DNA of 64,000 nucleotides from Apodemus sylvaticus (taxonomy: Eukaryota; Chordata; Mammalia; Rodentia; Muridae), in contig NC_067483.1 in the NCBI RefSeq assembly GCF_947179515.1, positions 85,281,072 through 85,345,071 of the forward strand, read 5' to 3'. Below, piece after piece: positions 27,201-40,900 of this stretch; the first letter of the stretch is position 1, and every line of letters begins with the position of its first letter. The translations under genes were made by a program, and so were the position numbers. Under the pieces are notes generated by a model. It had not been told where the DNA came from. It saw nothing but the letters and a program-made list of their open reading frames with translations, and searched no databases.

Positions 27201-29338
27201 TGACGACACACACCTTTAATCCCAGCACTCAGGACCCCGAGGCAGTTGGAGTTCAAGACTTGTCTGGTCTACAGAACAAGTTCTGGGACAGCCGCAGCTA
27301 CAAAGAGACACTCTGTCTCAAAAGACTTAAAAAAAAAAAAGTCTAGATTTTCCTAGCAGCATGGACTTGTTCATGTAAAAGAAAAAAGAATCCAGTTGGT
27401 GGCGGCGCATGCCTTTAATTCCAGCACTTGGACAGGCAGAGGCAGGTGGATTTCTGAGTTTGAGGCCTGCCTGGTTTACAGAGTGAGTTCCAGGACAGCC
27501 AGGGCTATACAGGGAAACCCTGTATCCAAAAAGAAAAAAGAAAGAAAGAAAGAAAGAAAGAAAACATAATAATGAAAAAAAGCAGTGCTTTGGCAAGCCC
27601 AAACTTTACCAAAGAAATTGGGAAGAAAGTTTACTAATGTTTTGGAAGGGGCCTGCAACAGTTGGTTTCTTCTGGGTGCTTGCCAGCCTTTGAGAAGCAA
27701 CTGATGCTAACGACGTCCTGCAGGTTATGAATACCTAACCTCAATCATCTCTCAGTCTGCGTGCTGGGTGCACCGTATCACAGCACAAGTTCCCACCCTC
27801 AACTTTGTATCATTACAGCTTGCTTTAAAAGATGATATAAAGTCGCTTATTCAGTTTATAAATCTAGCATAATTTTAAAATCTGAAGTCTGACCCAGTTC
27901 TAAAACTTATATTGACATGTTCTTTTAAAATATTCGAAAATTTGAAATAAAATAACAACAAGAGGTAGAGGCTGAACATGCCTGGCAACCAACCCCAGAA
28001 CCTCCATGAGCCTGGAAGCAGAGAGGCAGTTCCATACAATTGTCCTCTTACCTCCACATGAGCACCATGGCACACAACCACCAACTGGATATATGGCTAT
28101 ATCATGCACACACACACACACACACACACACGCAAAATAATAAATAAAAATTAAAATAAATGTCTAGAATATATAAACCAATACTATGCTATGATATGTC
28201 GATATTATATATCCCAGGGATCTGTCAGCATCACCCAGAATATCATCAAAATAAAAGACAGAAAACATCATCACAGTACTTAGGAACTTTTACCAAGATT
28301 TTCTAGAAGGAAAGACTTCCTTCCCATATTTAAGAACCATGATAAAAAGCAAATAAGAGAAGCCTGCAGCTCAGCTCACCACAGCAAAACAGCCATAACA
28401 GTTAAGAGCAGCTCCGGAAAGTCAGACCACCTCAGTGTAGTTCAGATGTGGCTAAAATAACCACCAGGATTCAGCGAATATTTAAATGCAATGAATAAGT
28501 TTAATATAATAACCGTTGTATCATATTGCGTACCCATTTCAAACACACAGAGCATTCAGCAGGCTATATACTTCGATAGAGAACTAAGGCAATAGGACAT
28601 GCATTCTATAACCACCAGACCTTTAACTTGGAAATTACTTAGAAAATCTTCAGGCTTAATTTTTGTTGTTTTGTTTTCCTCACTCCCTAGGCAACCCAGG
28701 CCGGCCTTGGAATTACAATACCCCTGCCTCCACTTCTAGAATGCTGGGATTATGGATGTATACCATTCCAACAGCTCCATCTTATTTTTCATATGTGGGT
28801 GTTTTGCCTGCTGGTATGAATGTGCACCTTGCACATGCAGTGCCTGAGGAGGCCAGAAGAGGGTGCCAAATTCCCCTGGCGTAGATTTAAACCTAGCTTC
28901 TCTGGAAGAGCAGTTGGTGCTCTTAACCACTAAGCAACCTCTCCAGTCCCCATATGATAGAGAGTTTAAGTACATGTGTTCATGGGTCATGAAAGAAATC
29001 AACATGAAAGTTACAAAGTATTTTGAACTAAATATTGAAGTTCTCCAGGCAGATATAGAAGGACAAGGAAATCTTTCGAATCTTAACAACAACCCAGAGG
29101 AAGTTATGCACGGAAGTGACAGTGGACCTTGAACACGAGGAGAGACCCTAATATTTTCTCATAAGACAAAAAAGGAACAAAGCCACACCAAACTACCATT
29201 TCTATCCAACTGAATAGCACAGGGGTGAGGGTGGGAGGAGAGAGGGAATGAGTTCTCACACATTGCTGTGGAAGATCTACCACACAAACTGCCGTGCAGT
29301 AGCTTGGAAAATTAGAATGTAGAGCTAACAAGAAGGCA

Positions 29339-29379
<41 letters not shown>

Positions 29380-31922
29380 GTTTTGGGGGTGGGGTTGGGG
29401 GGGTTGCCACATACCTTGGTGATCTGCGTTTGATCCTGGAATCAAGTGTCCCAGTCAGCACTGTCGACTTCACCCTGTCATCTGGCAGGAAGACATGACA
29501 TTGAGAAACTAGACCAGATTGGCTGCTTTTTGAAAGAACATTACGAAGCATGTGTTTGTATTACAAGGAGGAAAGATGTTATCTTTACTGATTCTATACA
29601 GAGGTTTTCAGAATTTACAGAAACAGAGGCAATGACTAGTTAGATACCTGTAGACTCGTAGGAAATGAATGATGGGAAAGAGGAATTTTTTGTTGTTATT
29701 GTTGTCATCCTATTTTACATATAACTTGCTGGGGCCCAGAGAGATGGTTTAGTGGTTAAGAGCCAGCAGCAAGCACATGGTGGCTCACAACCATCTGTAA
29801 TAGGATCTGATGCTCTCTTCTGGGTGTCTGATGATAGTGATGGTATACTCATACATAAAATAAGTAATATCTTGTAAAAATTACATTTGAAAATATATAA
29901 TTTGCTTTTGACTGTGTAAATAAGTTATTCAAGAAAAAAAAGAAAACACACACCATGTCTATAAAGAAAACAAAATAAAACAAAAATCCTCCAATGGTAT
30001 ATGTTTCTATTGAAGTGCCCTAGAAGTCAGATACTAAGGGTAAGTTACAAAGGACGTACAGAAAATGATTTCATTTTCTGTTTTCAAAACACAATGTTGA
30101 AGTGTATAGGAAGGCTGCCATGTCTGTTTACAGATGTAAAGAAATATGCATGATCATTGATACAGAAGGTCGCCATCAGTCCCTTCAAGGTATAGACTTT
30201 TTTAACCCTTCATGGACCTTCATACTTTTCCAGTTATTAAAACCACAAACACTCTTTTGATGTTTTAAAATAGAAAATAATAAAAACGTTTTTTAATTTT
30301 ATTTTATGAGTATGCATATTTTACCTCTATGAATCTCCATGTACCATTTCCATGCCTGCTTCCTGTAGAGGCAGCAGAGGACACTGGATCCTTTGAAACT
30401 GCAGTTAGAGACAGTTGTGAGCCACCATGTAGGTGCTGGGAATTGAACCCAAGTCCCTCTGTACATCCAGTACTCTTAACCACTTAGTCATTGCGCCAGT
30501 ACCAATAACAAAAACTTGAGTTAATATTTTGAGTGGTTTTGCCACAAACAAAAAAGGAAATTTGTATAAAACTGGGGGAAATGTGAATACATTTTATTCA
30601 GGTATTTTTAATTCTTTGATTTTTTTCTTAAGATTTATTTATTATTAAGTGTAAGTACACTGTAGCTGTCTTCAGACACTCCAGAAGAGAGCATCAGATC
30701 TCGTTACGTATGGTTGTGAGTCACCATGTGGTTGTGGTTGCAGGGATTTGAACTCAGGACCTTCAGAAGAGCAGTCAGTACTCTTAACCACTGAGCCATC
30801 TCTTCAGCCCAAACATTTATGTGTGTCCTTTTTTTTTTTTTAAAGATTTGTATATATATACAGCACACACACACACTAGTACTCTGTAACTGTCTTCAGA
30901 TACATCATAAGAGGGTGTCAGATCCCATTACAGATGGTTGTGAGCCACCATGTGGTTGCTGGGAACTGAACTCAGGACCTCTGGAAGAACTACTGAGCCA
31001 TCTCTCCAGCCCCCCCTTTTTTTCAAAGATTTCTTTATTTTTGATATGTGAGTACAATGTAGCTGTCTTCAGTCATCAGAAGAGGCACTGGATCCTATGA
31101 CAGATGTGTGTGAGTTACCATATGGGGGCTGGGATTTGAACTCAGGACGTTTGGAAGAGCTGCCGGTGCTCTTATCTGCTGAGCCATCTCTCCAGCCCTT
31201 GATAATTATATATACATGTATTTTGTATAAATATATATACAAGGTATTTTGTTTGTACGCAATCTTATTCATCCTTTGACTACTCCAAGATTTACCCTCT
31301 ACCCCACCCCCTCCCAAGTTAGTTTTCTCTCTCTCTCTTTTTTTGTAACCCGTAGAGCTCAATCTGTGCCTCTTATATTTTGTTTTATAGATTGTCACCA
31401 TCTGGGTGATCGATCCAGAAAGTGCCAGCGTGGAAGAGCTGACAAGGACCGCAAAGAAACCGTCACTGGTAAGCACCAATATCATCATTCATTTGATCAC
31501 ATGGGTCCCCAGTCTTGTTCTGAGGACCGAGTTCAATTGATAGTGTTTTAAGTTTCCTGAGGCCAGTGTAAAACACCGTTATGTTTCATTTAGTCATCAT
31601 AGGTATTTTGAACTGCCCTCGATCTCTGCAATATATGCCTCTCCATTGAGCATTATTCTGATCATTGGTCAAGAGATAGACCCTTTGTGTGCTTTAAAGG
31701 TGTCCTGTGAGTATCTCCATTGAAGTCATGCCTCAGAAACATAGCTAAGGCATAACATAGTAAATATGTCAGCCCTTTCTTATATTCCTTACAAATTTAC
31801 TGCTTTGAAGAGTTGAATTTTGCATTCTGTTTCAATGTAAAACATACCAAGGAATATTAGTATAGACAGTTGCTCTCATGAGCCTGTTGCTATCTTAGTG
31901 ACTAGTCAGGAACACTCTGATG

Positions 31923-31953
<31 letters not shown>

Positions 31954-34900
31954 TGGGGATGGAGGTATGCCAGAACATAACATGTGGGTAGTGGCCAGGA
32001 GACAGCTTTGTGGAGTTGGTTCCTTACACCTTTATTTGGATTCCAGATGTTTAACTTTGGTTGCCAGGCTTCAGAGTGTAGACCGCCTGCGGCTACATGT
32101 GAACTGGGTTGCCTGTTAAGAGAATTTTGAGGTTAAGGCGAGAGAGATGTGAGTCAAGGCGGTTTAATCCGGTCAAGAGTAACTTTAATATTTTTAATGA
32201 CATGTTATATAGTCTTGGGGGAATCCGCCACCCCTCCCAGAAGCCGGTCACATCAAAGGCAGGGCTGTGAGTCTTCTTTGGCTCCAGGTCTCAGCGGGTC
32301 GCCTGCCTTCAGCCTGGCGGGGTCTCTGTTGGGTGTCTGGTGAAACCGTCTTGGGGCGGTGTTGATAGTCAAGGTGAGGTGCCTTATTGTTCTCAGGAAC
32401 AAAGGCCGGAGGTAGCCCATCGGAAGAGTTGGGGGTTGCCAGCCGGCTGAATGTTGTGGAGGAAGAGACAATTCCCCCTTAATTATTTATTCTTAACAAC
32501 TCAGTGGATACAAGTAAGTTCATCCAATGGATGACGGGCTTTTAACCAATGAGGGAAAGCAGAGGCCCAACCCCCTTAAACGTTAAGGACATCTTTTTCG
32601 GAGGGGCAGGGGGGGAATAGACTGCCTTTTTAATTCAAGGACAGTCTTTCAATGTCAACCCCCATGTAGCTGGGCGTGCTTTTTAGGGAAATTCGGAGAC
32701 AGGATTTTTTTTTTTCCTTTTCCCCTGCAGTGTCTCACCTCGCACCTCAACTGATGCCCATGTTTGTTATATTAACAAACATGCATAGTTCCGAATACTA
32801 TGCAGCCTCCTTTCTGAGGGATCCACTGGCAGAGTGAATGCTCTGCTGATAAGTGCTGGCTGGCTATAATAACCACCCATCCTCAACCTGGGAGCCATTG
32901 CTGAAGGAGTTTATCTTCTGAGTGTTATCTGCTTGAAATATAAAAGGAGATTAAGAGAAAAACCTGTATGGTCAGTATCAGAAAGCCCAAAACGTTTAGT
33001 TTAATTGAAATTCAGTGTCCTCAGGCCAGAAGCCTGGCTTGCAACTTAATTTGCAAGAACACAAAGGAACTTTACTTTCCCAAGTAAGTGGGAAATAGCT
33101 TGGAAAAGGCCTTTTGTATTAATTATACTTACCAACAGTTTAGGGGATGTTTACCTGTCTTACCAATCTCTCTGGTAGCCAACGCGCACCGTCTTCTTCC
33201 TGAGAGAAAATGTAGACGGACCCCCTCCCCCAGATTAAAACGGGGTCCGGGCCATTCCATGTATTATTTAAAGGGTCCCGCCACTTAACCATGGCGTAGG
33301 AATTGGAAGTAGCTGGGTGCCAGTGTCGGTCTGCTGCAGACTGACCTTTAGCATCCGTTTGGAGAAAATTTAAAACAAATAAAACAAAGGCAAGATGTGA
33401 TTTAGGGGACCTAGGAGGATATAGATTCCCCTTCTTAGTTTTAAGAAGCCAGTTTTTAAGGGTGCGGTGAGCACGCTCTACGATTCCTTGCCCCATTGGA
33501 TTATAAGGAATTCAAGTTTTAAGTTTTATATTAAATTCCTTGCAAAAAGAGATAAAGTTCTTACCAGTGTAGGCTGGTCCATTGTCTGTCTTAATGACTT
33601 TGGGTAATCCCATGGTATTAAAGTCTTGTAAACAATGATCAATTACATTTTTAGAGGCTTCTCCCGAATGCAGGGAGGCAAAAATGAGTCCCGAGCACGT
33701 ATCAATGCAAACACGTATTCTTGGACCAGATATATTCTTGCTGTCCTTGGTTCCAAGAAAAACGAACGTTAAACGAGAGAATTTGGGTAAGAATTGGTAA
33801 TTCGCTAAAGACAGCCAAGGCAGATAATATTACTCTCTGCCTCTAGACACTTATAAAGGATATTATAGATGAAGGAGGTTTGGAAGAATTAGATATTATT
33901 CAGGAAATTGAGGAATCTCAAGAAGAAAGCCTGCCAGAGAGGACCCCTACAAGGGAGGACCCTCCACACCCTAAGTCACATAAACGCAGGGACAGTGCTG
34001 ATGAGCCAATTGTAAAAAAGACAGCTCATTACAAGAATAGAACAACTGAATCTCATGGAGAAGAATGGCCCCCTATCGCGCCATCTGCTCCGCCTATGAC
34101 CTTGATGGCAGGAGACGAGGTCCAGAAAGGCATGCAGTTACAAAAGTTAGAGTTTGAAATTAAATTGCAGAAATTGACTAATGAATTACAGGAGCTAAAA
34201 AGGGTGTCTAATACTAGAGAGAACAATAATTCTGAGACCCGCCAGTCACCATTAGAAAGAGTTATAAGCCAGGCTCGCAGAGAGGGGCAGGATACGTCAG
34301 AAATCTTAGCTTTTCCAGTCCTTGAGATTGAAGACCAGGGCAATGTGATTAGACAATATCAGACTTTGGAATTTAAAGTGATAAAAGAATTAAAGCTAGC
34401 TGTAGCCCAGTACGGCCCGACAGCTCCTTTTACACAGGCGTTATTGGATACTGTGATAGAGTCGAATTTAACTCCACAGGATTGGAGAACACTGTGTAAG
34501 GCCACGTTGTCGGGGGGTGGGGGAGAGATTTCTTGCTTTGGAGTTCTGAATGGCGTGAGGCTAGCAAAAGAACTGCCACCACTAATACTCAGGCAGGCTA
34601 TCCAGAATAGAATACTGATATGTTACTTAGAGAAGGTGTATATGAAAGGAATACTAACCAGATGGGGTTTCCCATCACAGTGTATGCGCAGATTGCGGTG
34701 GCTGCCCACCGTGCTTGGAATCTTTTACCATCAAAGAGAGATCCTAGTGAGACTCTAACAGGTGTCAAACAAGCTCCCGATGAACTTTTTCAAGATTTCG
34801 TGGATAGATTGCTAAAAACAGCTAATAGAATTTTCAAAAATTCTCAGGCAGAAAATCCGCTGGTTACCCAACTAGCCTACGAGAATGCGGCCTGCCGGGA

Positions 34901-37900
34901 GGCGATTAGACCTCATAGGGGGAAGACAGACTTAGCCAGTTATATTCGTCTTTGTTCTGAGATTGGTCCCTCGTATAATCAGGGTTTAGCAATGGCTACA
35001 GCGCTACAGGGAACCACCATTCAGTGAATTCTTTCGCAGAGATGAGGAAATAGAAGGTGTTTTAAATGTGACAGTCTGGGTCATTTAAAAAGTGATTGCC
35101 CTGATAACAGGGCTACTGTAAACGGACAATCAGGTTGTTCACCAAGAACATGCCCTAAGTGTAGAAAAGGAAATCATTGGGTGAAGGGATGCAAGTCCAA
35201 AACTAATATTCAAGACAGACCCGTGTCGGGAAACGGAAGGAGGGGCCCGCCCCAGGCCCCGATTCATCCGGGACAGACACTCTGTGGGGCAACACAGCTG
35301 CTGCCGAGCCAAGGAAATCTATCTTTGAACTCGCCAGAGCTACACCAAGAAGCGCAGGATTAGACCTCTGCTGTATATTCCATGCCGTATTAGCCCCACG
35401 TTGGGCGCCAATATGTAGACCGCCTGTGGCTACATGTGAACTGGGTGGGTTGCCTGTTAAGAGAATTTTGAGGTTAAGGCAAGAGAGATGTGAATCAAGG
35501 CGGTGTAATCCGGTCAAGAGTAACTTTAATATTTTTAATGACATGTTATATAGTCTTGGGGGAATCCGCCACCCCTCCCAGAAGCCGGTCACATCAAAGG
35601 CAGGGCTGTGAGTCTTCTTTGGCTCCAGGTCTCAGCAGGTCGCCTGCCTTCAGCCTGGCGGGGTCTCTGTTGGGTGTCTGGTGAAACCGTCTTGGGGCGG
35701 TGTTGATAGTCAAGGTGAGGTGCCTTATTGTTCCCAGGAACAAAGGCAGGAGGTAGCCCATCGGAAGAGTTGGAGGTTGCCAGCCGGCTGAATGTTGTGG
35801 AGGAAGAGACATCAGAGGTGTATTTTGACTTGCCCCAGGTCATTGGTCACTAACTCTTCCTTATCCAGCCGAAGCCCATTCATTGGCCAAGTTATCTTTT
35901 TATTTGGTTGTATAACAAAGCTCCTATTTCACATTTAGAGCTTCCTGTTATTTAAAAATTGTATTCATAGTTGTGTTCTAATTTAGCATGGTATCCATAT
36001 TAAAATAGAAAACTAGTATAGTATGTTTTTGTTTCTTGGTTAACAAGAAAAATGGAAATAAGAAAATATCCAACTATTTCTCTGTCCTTGAAATACAGGC
36101 ACTTTATGTGAAGGTTTGGAAAGAGTTAAACTACAAGGCTTATATTTTCTTACCTTCCATTAATTTGTTAAAGTTTTAATTTTAAAATCATTTTACATTT
36201 ACATAATTATTGCAAAGATAGTTCCTCCTATTATTATCTTATACTTGAATATTTGTCACAAGCTATGACATATTGATATATTGTTATTAACTAAGGCCTA
36301 TATAGGCCTTTCCTCAGTTTTCTCCAATACCTCCTCCTTCTGCTCTGAAATCCCATTCGTGTAGTAGTTTATGTTTGCTTGCCCAGTTTTGTCTTAGTTG
36401 TAAGTTTCTATAAGTTTTCTGTGACCTTGACAATTTTGAAGATTCCCAGTCAGGTATTTTGCAGAATGTCAATAAATTGAGAATTTTTTTCTAGTAATGA
36501 GTCTGGAGTTAGATGTCTCAAAGAGAAATACCACAAAGGACCACAGCTGTTGCCATCAGGTCATGCTGAGGGTCTGTCCTACCAATGTAACCTAACAAGG
36601 TGTGTGCACGCAATGCTTGTCACAGCACACATATGGAGACCAGAGGACAATTTTCCTCTTAACACCTGTGTCCCAGGGATTAAACTCAGGTCATCAGGTT
36701 TGGTGGCAAGTTGCTTTATCCACTGAGTCGGTTCACCCTCCACTTACTTTTTTTCTTTAATGTGTTTTGCTGGCACGTGTGTCTGTGTGATGGTGTCAGA
36801 CGCCCTGGAACTGGAGTTATAGACAGTTGTGAGCTACCATGTGGGTCCTGGGAATTGAATCTAGATCCTCTAGAAAAGTCATCAGTGCTCTTGCCCACTG
36901 AGCCCTCTCTCCAGCCTACACTAACATTCTTAAAGCAATTTACATAATTTAATATTTTATACCTTTTTTGTGTGGAAGACTTATGTGTTACTCTGACCTA
37001 CTTATTTGCTCACTGCTTTGTTTACATCAGTGTAGGTTTATGTACTTGTCACATGTGTTGGGTTAGAACATGATGCTGCCATCTGCTGTAACCCTTTAAT
37101 TAGATTTATGTATCCCTTTTGACATGTTCCCAACATTGGTTTGCCTTGGTCTGATTTTAACCCTTGCAATCGTTTGAATGTGTATCTGAATGTTTTAAGG
37201 TGGGATTAACAAGCCACAATCATTAGGCATGTAGAAGCCAGGGGTGCTGAGACCTATGTAGGTTGTGATGGCCTAGCTCGAGAGATTTCAGAGGAGACCA
37301 ATATTAGTAAGTGGCCCAGAGATCACTCTTGTGGTATTTTGGTGAAGATTGTGGATGCCTCTCTGAAAATTCTGCCTGAGGCTAAATGGAAGAGTTTTAA
37401 ATTAGCAGTGTTGGCAGAGGAGATTTCAAGACTGTCTAGCATTAACTCCAGTCATGTGGCTATTAGTGGTCACTCGTATGCAGATCTACAGTGCAGAGAA
37501 CAAGCTACTCAAGGAAAAGTATAAAATGTGTTGTTTGAGAAAGGAAGGAGCACCAGGAAGTGCAAGTGCACTTAAATCCAGTGGTCAGGGGGCAGAAAGT
37601 TTACAGGAAAGTGTGATGATGAGTGGAGTAAAGGGAGCAGTGACCTTAGGCAAGACACCACCCAGCTGAGCTTCCAACTTTGAAAAGGAATTAAAGAAAA
37701 TTGAAAGAAACCGTCAGCAACAAGAAAGCTGATACAGACATGGTTGAATGTAGAAGCCATGTTCTAGCCCTAGCCAGAAGCAGAGCTTGGCAGCTCAGTC
37801 GTGTGGCTCTTGATTTAGAGTCAAGGTATAAGAAATGGTTTTTAGAATCTCCCTCCATAGCTAAGGAGAGCTGCTAGGGCCAGACATGTGTCAGCGGTGT

Positions 37901-40900
37901 CCCTGTATGGAGGCCTAGCGCGTCCCTTGCATGAAGCTGGGAAGGTGAAGCGTGGCTTGTGTTAGAGACACCAAGATGTTGGAGATGCCGGGGGTATGCA
38001 GCCAAGGACAGCTGCTGCAGACAGGAAGTGGAACCAGCCCAAGAAAGAAGTGTGTTTCACTCAACAAAGCTGGATGGAGTTAGAGTTCTTAAGAGCTCCT
38101 TGACTTCAGACATGGAGGTGGAGGGTTTGGAGTTTGCCCAGCTGTTTTTTATTCTTGTTTTGTCCAGTATTTCCTCACTACGCTCCATTTCCCCACATCT
38201 AGAATGGTAATTTATGTTCTGTGCCATTTTTTTGTTGGAATTATGTGATCTGCTTTTTTATTTTGATTTTTTATAGCACTTACTATTTAGAGATTGCCAT
38301 GAGTCTAAAAAAAGACTTTGAATTTTGGACTTTTAAACAATGTTGAGACTAGGAAGGATCCTGGAGACTTTTGAAATTGGACTAGATGCATTTTGTGTTA
38401 TGATGTGATTATGAGCCTAACTGAACCAGAGAGTGGAATGTGGTGGTCTGAATAAGAATGGCTCCCATAGGCTCATCTATTTGAATACTTAGTCCTGGAG
38501 GGTGACACATGATTATGTGATGGGGCCTTGCTGGAGTAGGTTTGACTTTGCTGGAGGAAGTGTGTCGCTGGAGGGGTGGGATTGAGGTTTTAAAAGTCCA
38601 AGCTAGCTCCTGTGTCACTCTCCTTTCTACTGCCTATGAATCTAGATGTAGAACTCTATGCACCTTCTCCAATACCTTGTGCCGCCATGCTCCCCACCAT
38701 GATGATAATAGACTGAATGTAAGCCATCCCCAACTAAATACTTTCTTTTATAAGATTTTCCTGTCTCTTCATAGAAATAGAACTCTGACTAAGACAGGAG
38801 TGGTGTCCCATCTCAGCTGTTAGAACAAACAGATGTCACTATACTAATCCATACGCATATGCCCACATGTATGTACAAATTTTTCTATACATCTGTGTTG
38901 CAGTAAATCTGCAGCCCCAATAAGCCCATGTAAAAAAAAAAACACAACTCAATTATTATACTTATAAGCTGCACGCCTAGATTGGGCAGATGTACCACTA
39001 ACTACACTACCCCAGCTATGAGACCCCTTTCTACTTGCAGCTTTTCCAGGCCATGTGGTTCTGCTCCATCTTCCTTCCTCCTCTTCTTCTTCAGTCCTTC
39101 CCCTCCCTTCCTCTACTCTCCACCCCACCTTTCCCTTCCACTGCCCAGTCACAGGCTCCAGCCTTTATTTGACCAGTTAGAATGGGTGGAGGATTCACAT
39201 GAGATCACCTGAGTACATGATCCACTCCTCGTGGGGCAGTCCCTCTTGAGGAAGCAGAATTAAAAACAGCACTGGGGCAACCCACAACATATCAGTAGTA
39301 TGTTAAGCTAAACTTGAGTTCATATTCTCCAGTTTATTAGTCTATTATCACATAAATCATTCGATCCTGTAGGCTTTCTATTTGCATCTTAACAGTAAGA
39401 AATCAGCCTTGAGCTAGAGAGATAGATAGCTCAGCATTTAAGAGTACTGGTTGCTTTTCCAGAGGGCCTGGGTTTTTTCTCCAGCACCCATGTGCAACTT
39501 ATAACTAACTATAGTTTCTAGGGCAGTGACTTCTTGTAGCCTCTGTGGGGACCAGGATTGCACATGTCATACAGGCACACATGCAGCCAAAGCACCTGTG
39601 TATTTGGACTATTTTCAAAACAACAAAAATGAAGTTAACATTTCACTATCTGTTATTCATTAATTTAATTTCAAATATATATTTATTTCAGTCTGCTTGG
39701 GCTGTCTTAACAAAACACCTTATATTAAGTGGCTTTAGAACAAAGGAAAACGGATTTATTTTCTTCCATTTCTGAAGCTAGACATCCAAGAGTAGGTTTC
39801 CCAAGGAACTTGATTTCTTCTGTTAGCTTTCCAAGGCTTGTAGATTATGTGTGGCAGTGTAATTTGATTTGAACAAGGTTTGTGTTTTGTGACTTTCTTC
39901 AGTTGCCATAGGATTTTCATGCATTGTCTTTTCTTTCCCACACTCCTTTAAAGCTAAGATATACTCTGTTGTACCACATGCCACATTTTGTTTGTCTCTC
40001 AGTGACAGTTGTCTTGTTTCTACTTACGGGCTATTGTGAACTATGCTGGTAATTCTGCTTTAATTTTTTTAGAACCCTGCAGTGTTTCCCATAGCACTTG
40101 CCCTGTCTTATATTCCTACCAACAATGCAGAAAGGATGCAATTCTTCCAAAGCCTCAGTTCCACTTTCTAGGTTTTGTGGAGTCCATGCTGTTGTTTTTC
40201 TTCTTTAAATAGCCATCATCGTTGATGACAGAGGAATCTCACTGTGCCATTTGCCTGGTTGTTGTTGCTGCTGCTGCTGCTGCTGCTTTGTTTTTGTTTT
40301 TGTTTTTCAAGAGAGGGATTCTCTTTATAGTCCTTGTTGTCCTGGAACCCACTGTGTAGACCCAGCTGGCCTCAAATTCAGAAATCCACCTGCCTCTGCC
40401 TCCCAAGTGCTAGAATTAAAGGCGAGCGCCACCACTGCCCGGCTGCTGTAGATCCAGCTGGCCTCCAACTCACAGATCCACTTAACTTTGTCTCCTGAAT
40501 GTGGATTCAAAGTGTGCCCACCTTTCCTGGAATCACATTTCCTAGAATCACTGTAGTTCAGATTTGCATTTCTCTAATGAACAATGATACTACTGTCCAT
40601 GTCTTCAGGTCCCTATTGACCATTTAAATAATCTTTGGGAAAAAACTGTTTGTTCAAGTCTTTGTTCATTTGTGATCACAGTCTTTCTGAATTCTTAAGC
40701 TTTAAGAGCTATGTGCTGCAATAGTTGGTTAATCCTCTCTAAATTTCTCTGGTGGCTGTGCATGCCATTCTCCCCACCACACAAATGTTGTGGATTCATG
40801 AATGAGAGACATACACATAGCCCTTTATTTTAATATGTCTTAAACAGCACAATCCAAACTTCCCTGCAGCTAACACACTCTCCCCTCCCATATTCCCAAA

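Larger units (their letters stand above)
32071..35817 (-). mobile_element. Defective class II (ERVK-type) endogenous retrovirus, internally inverted, with 6-bp target duplication
   Basis: A complete insertion: 6-bp TCAGAG on both sides (32071-32076, 35812-35817), two direct LTRs, a primer site and a purine tract that fix the proviral orientation as minus. The integrase remnant (33496-33140) agrees with that orientation, but the gag, nucleocapsid and dUTPase-start block (about 33850-35394) reads on the plus strand. Reverse transcriptase and envelope are not recognisable. Stops and frameshifts break the remaining frames, so this is an old, incompetent copy. It lies 608 bases downstream of exon 7, antisense to CATSPERE. 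Confidence 0.88.

Noticed and set aside
33880..35027. Domesticated gag gene
   Set aside because: A frameshift near 34540-34560, a stop before 34620 and a stop before the zinc knuckles break it, so there is no sign of a preserved host gene.
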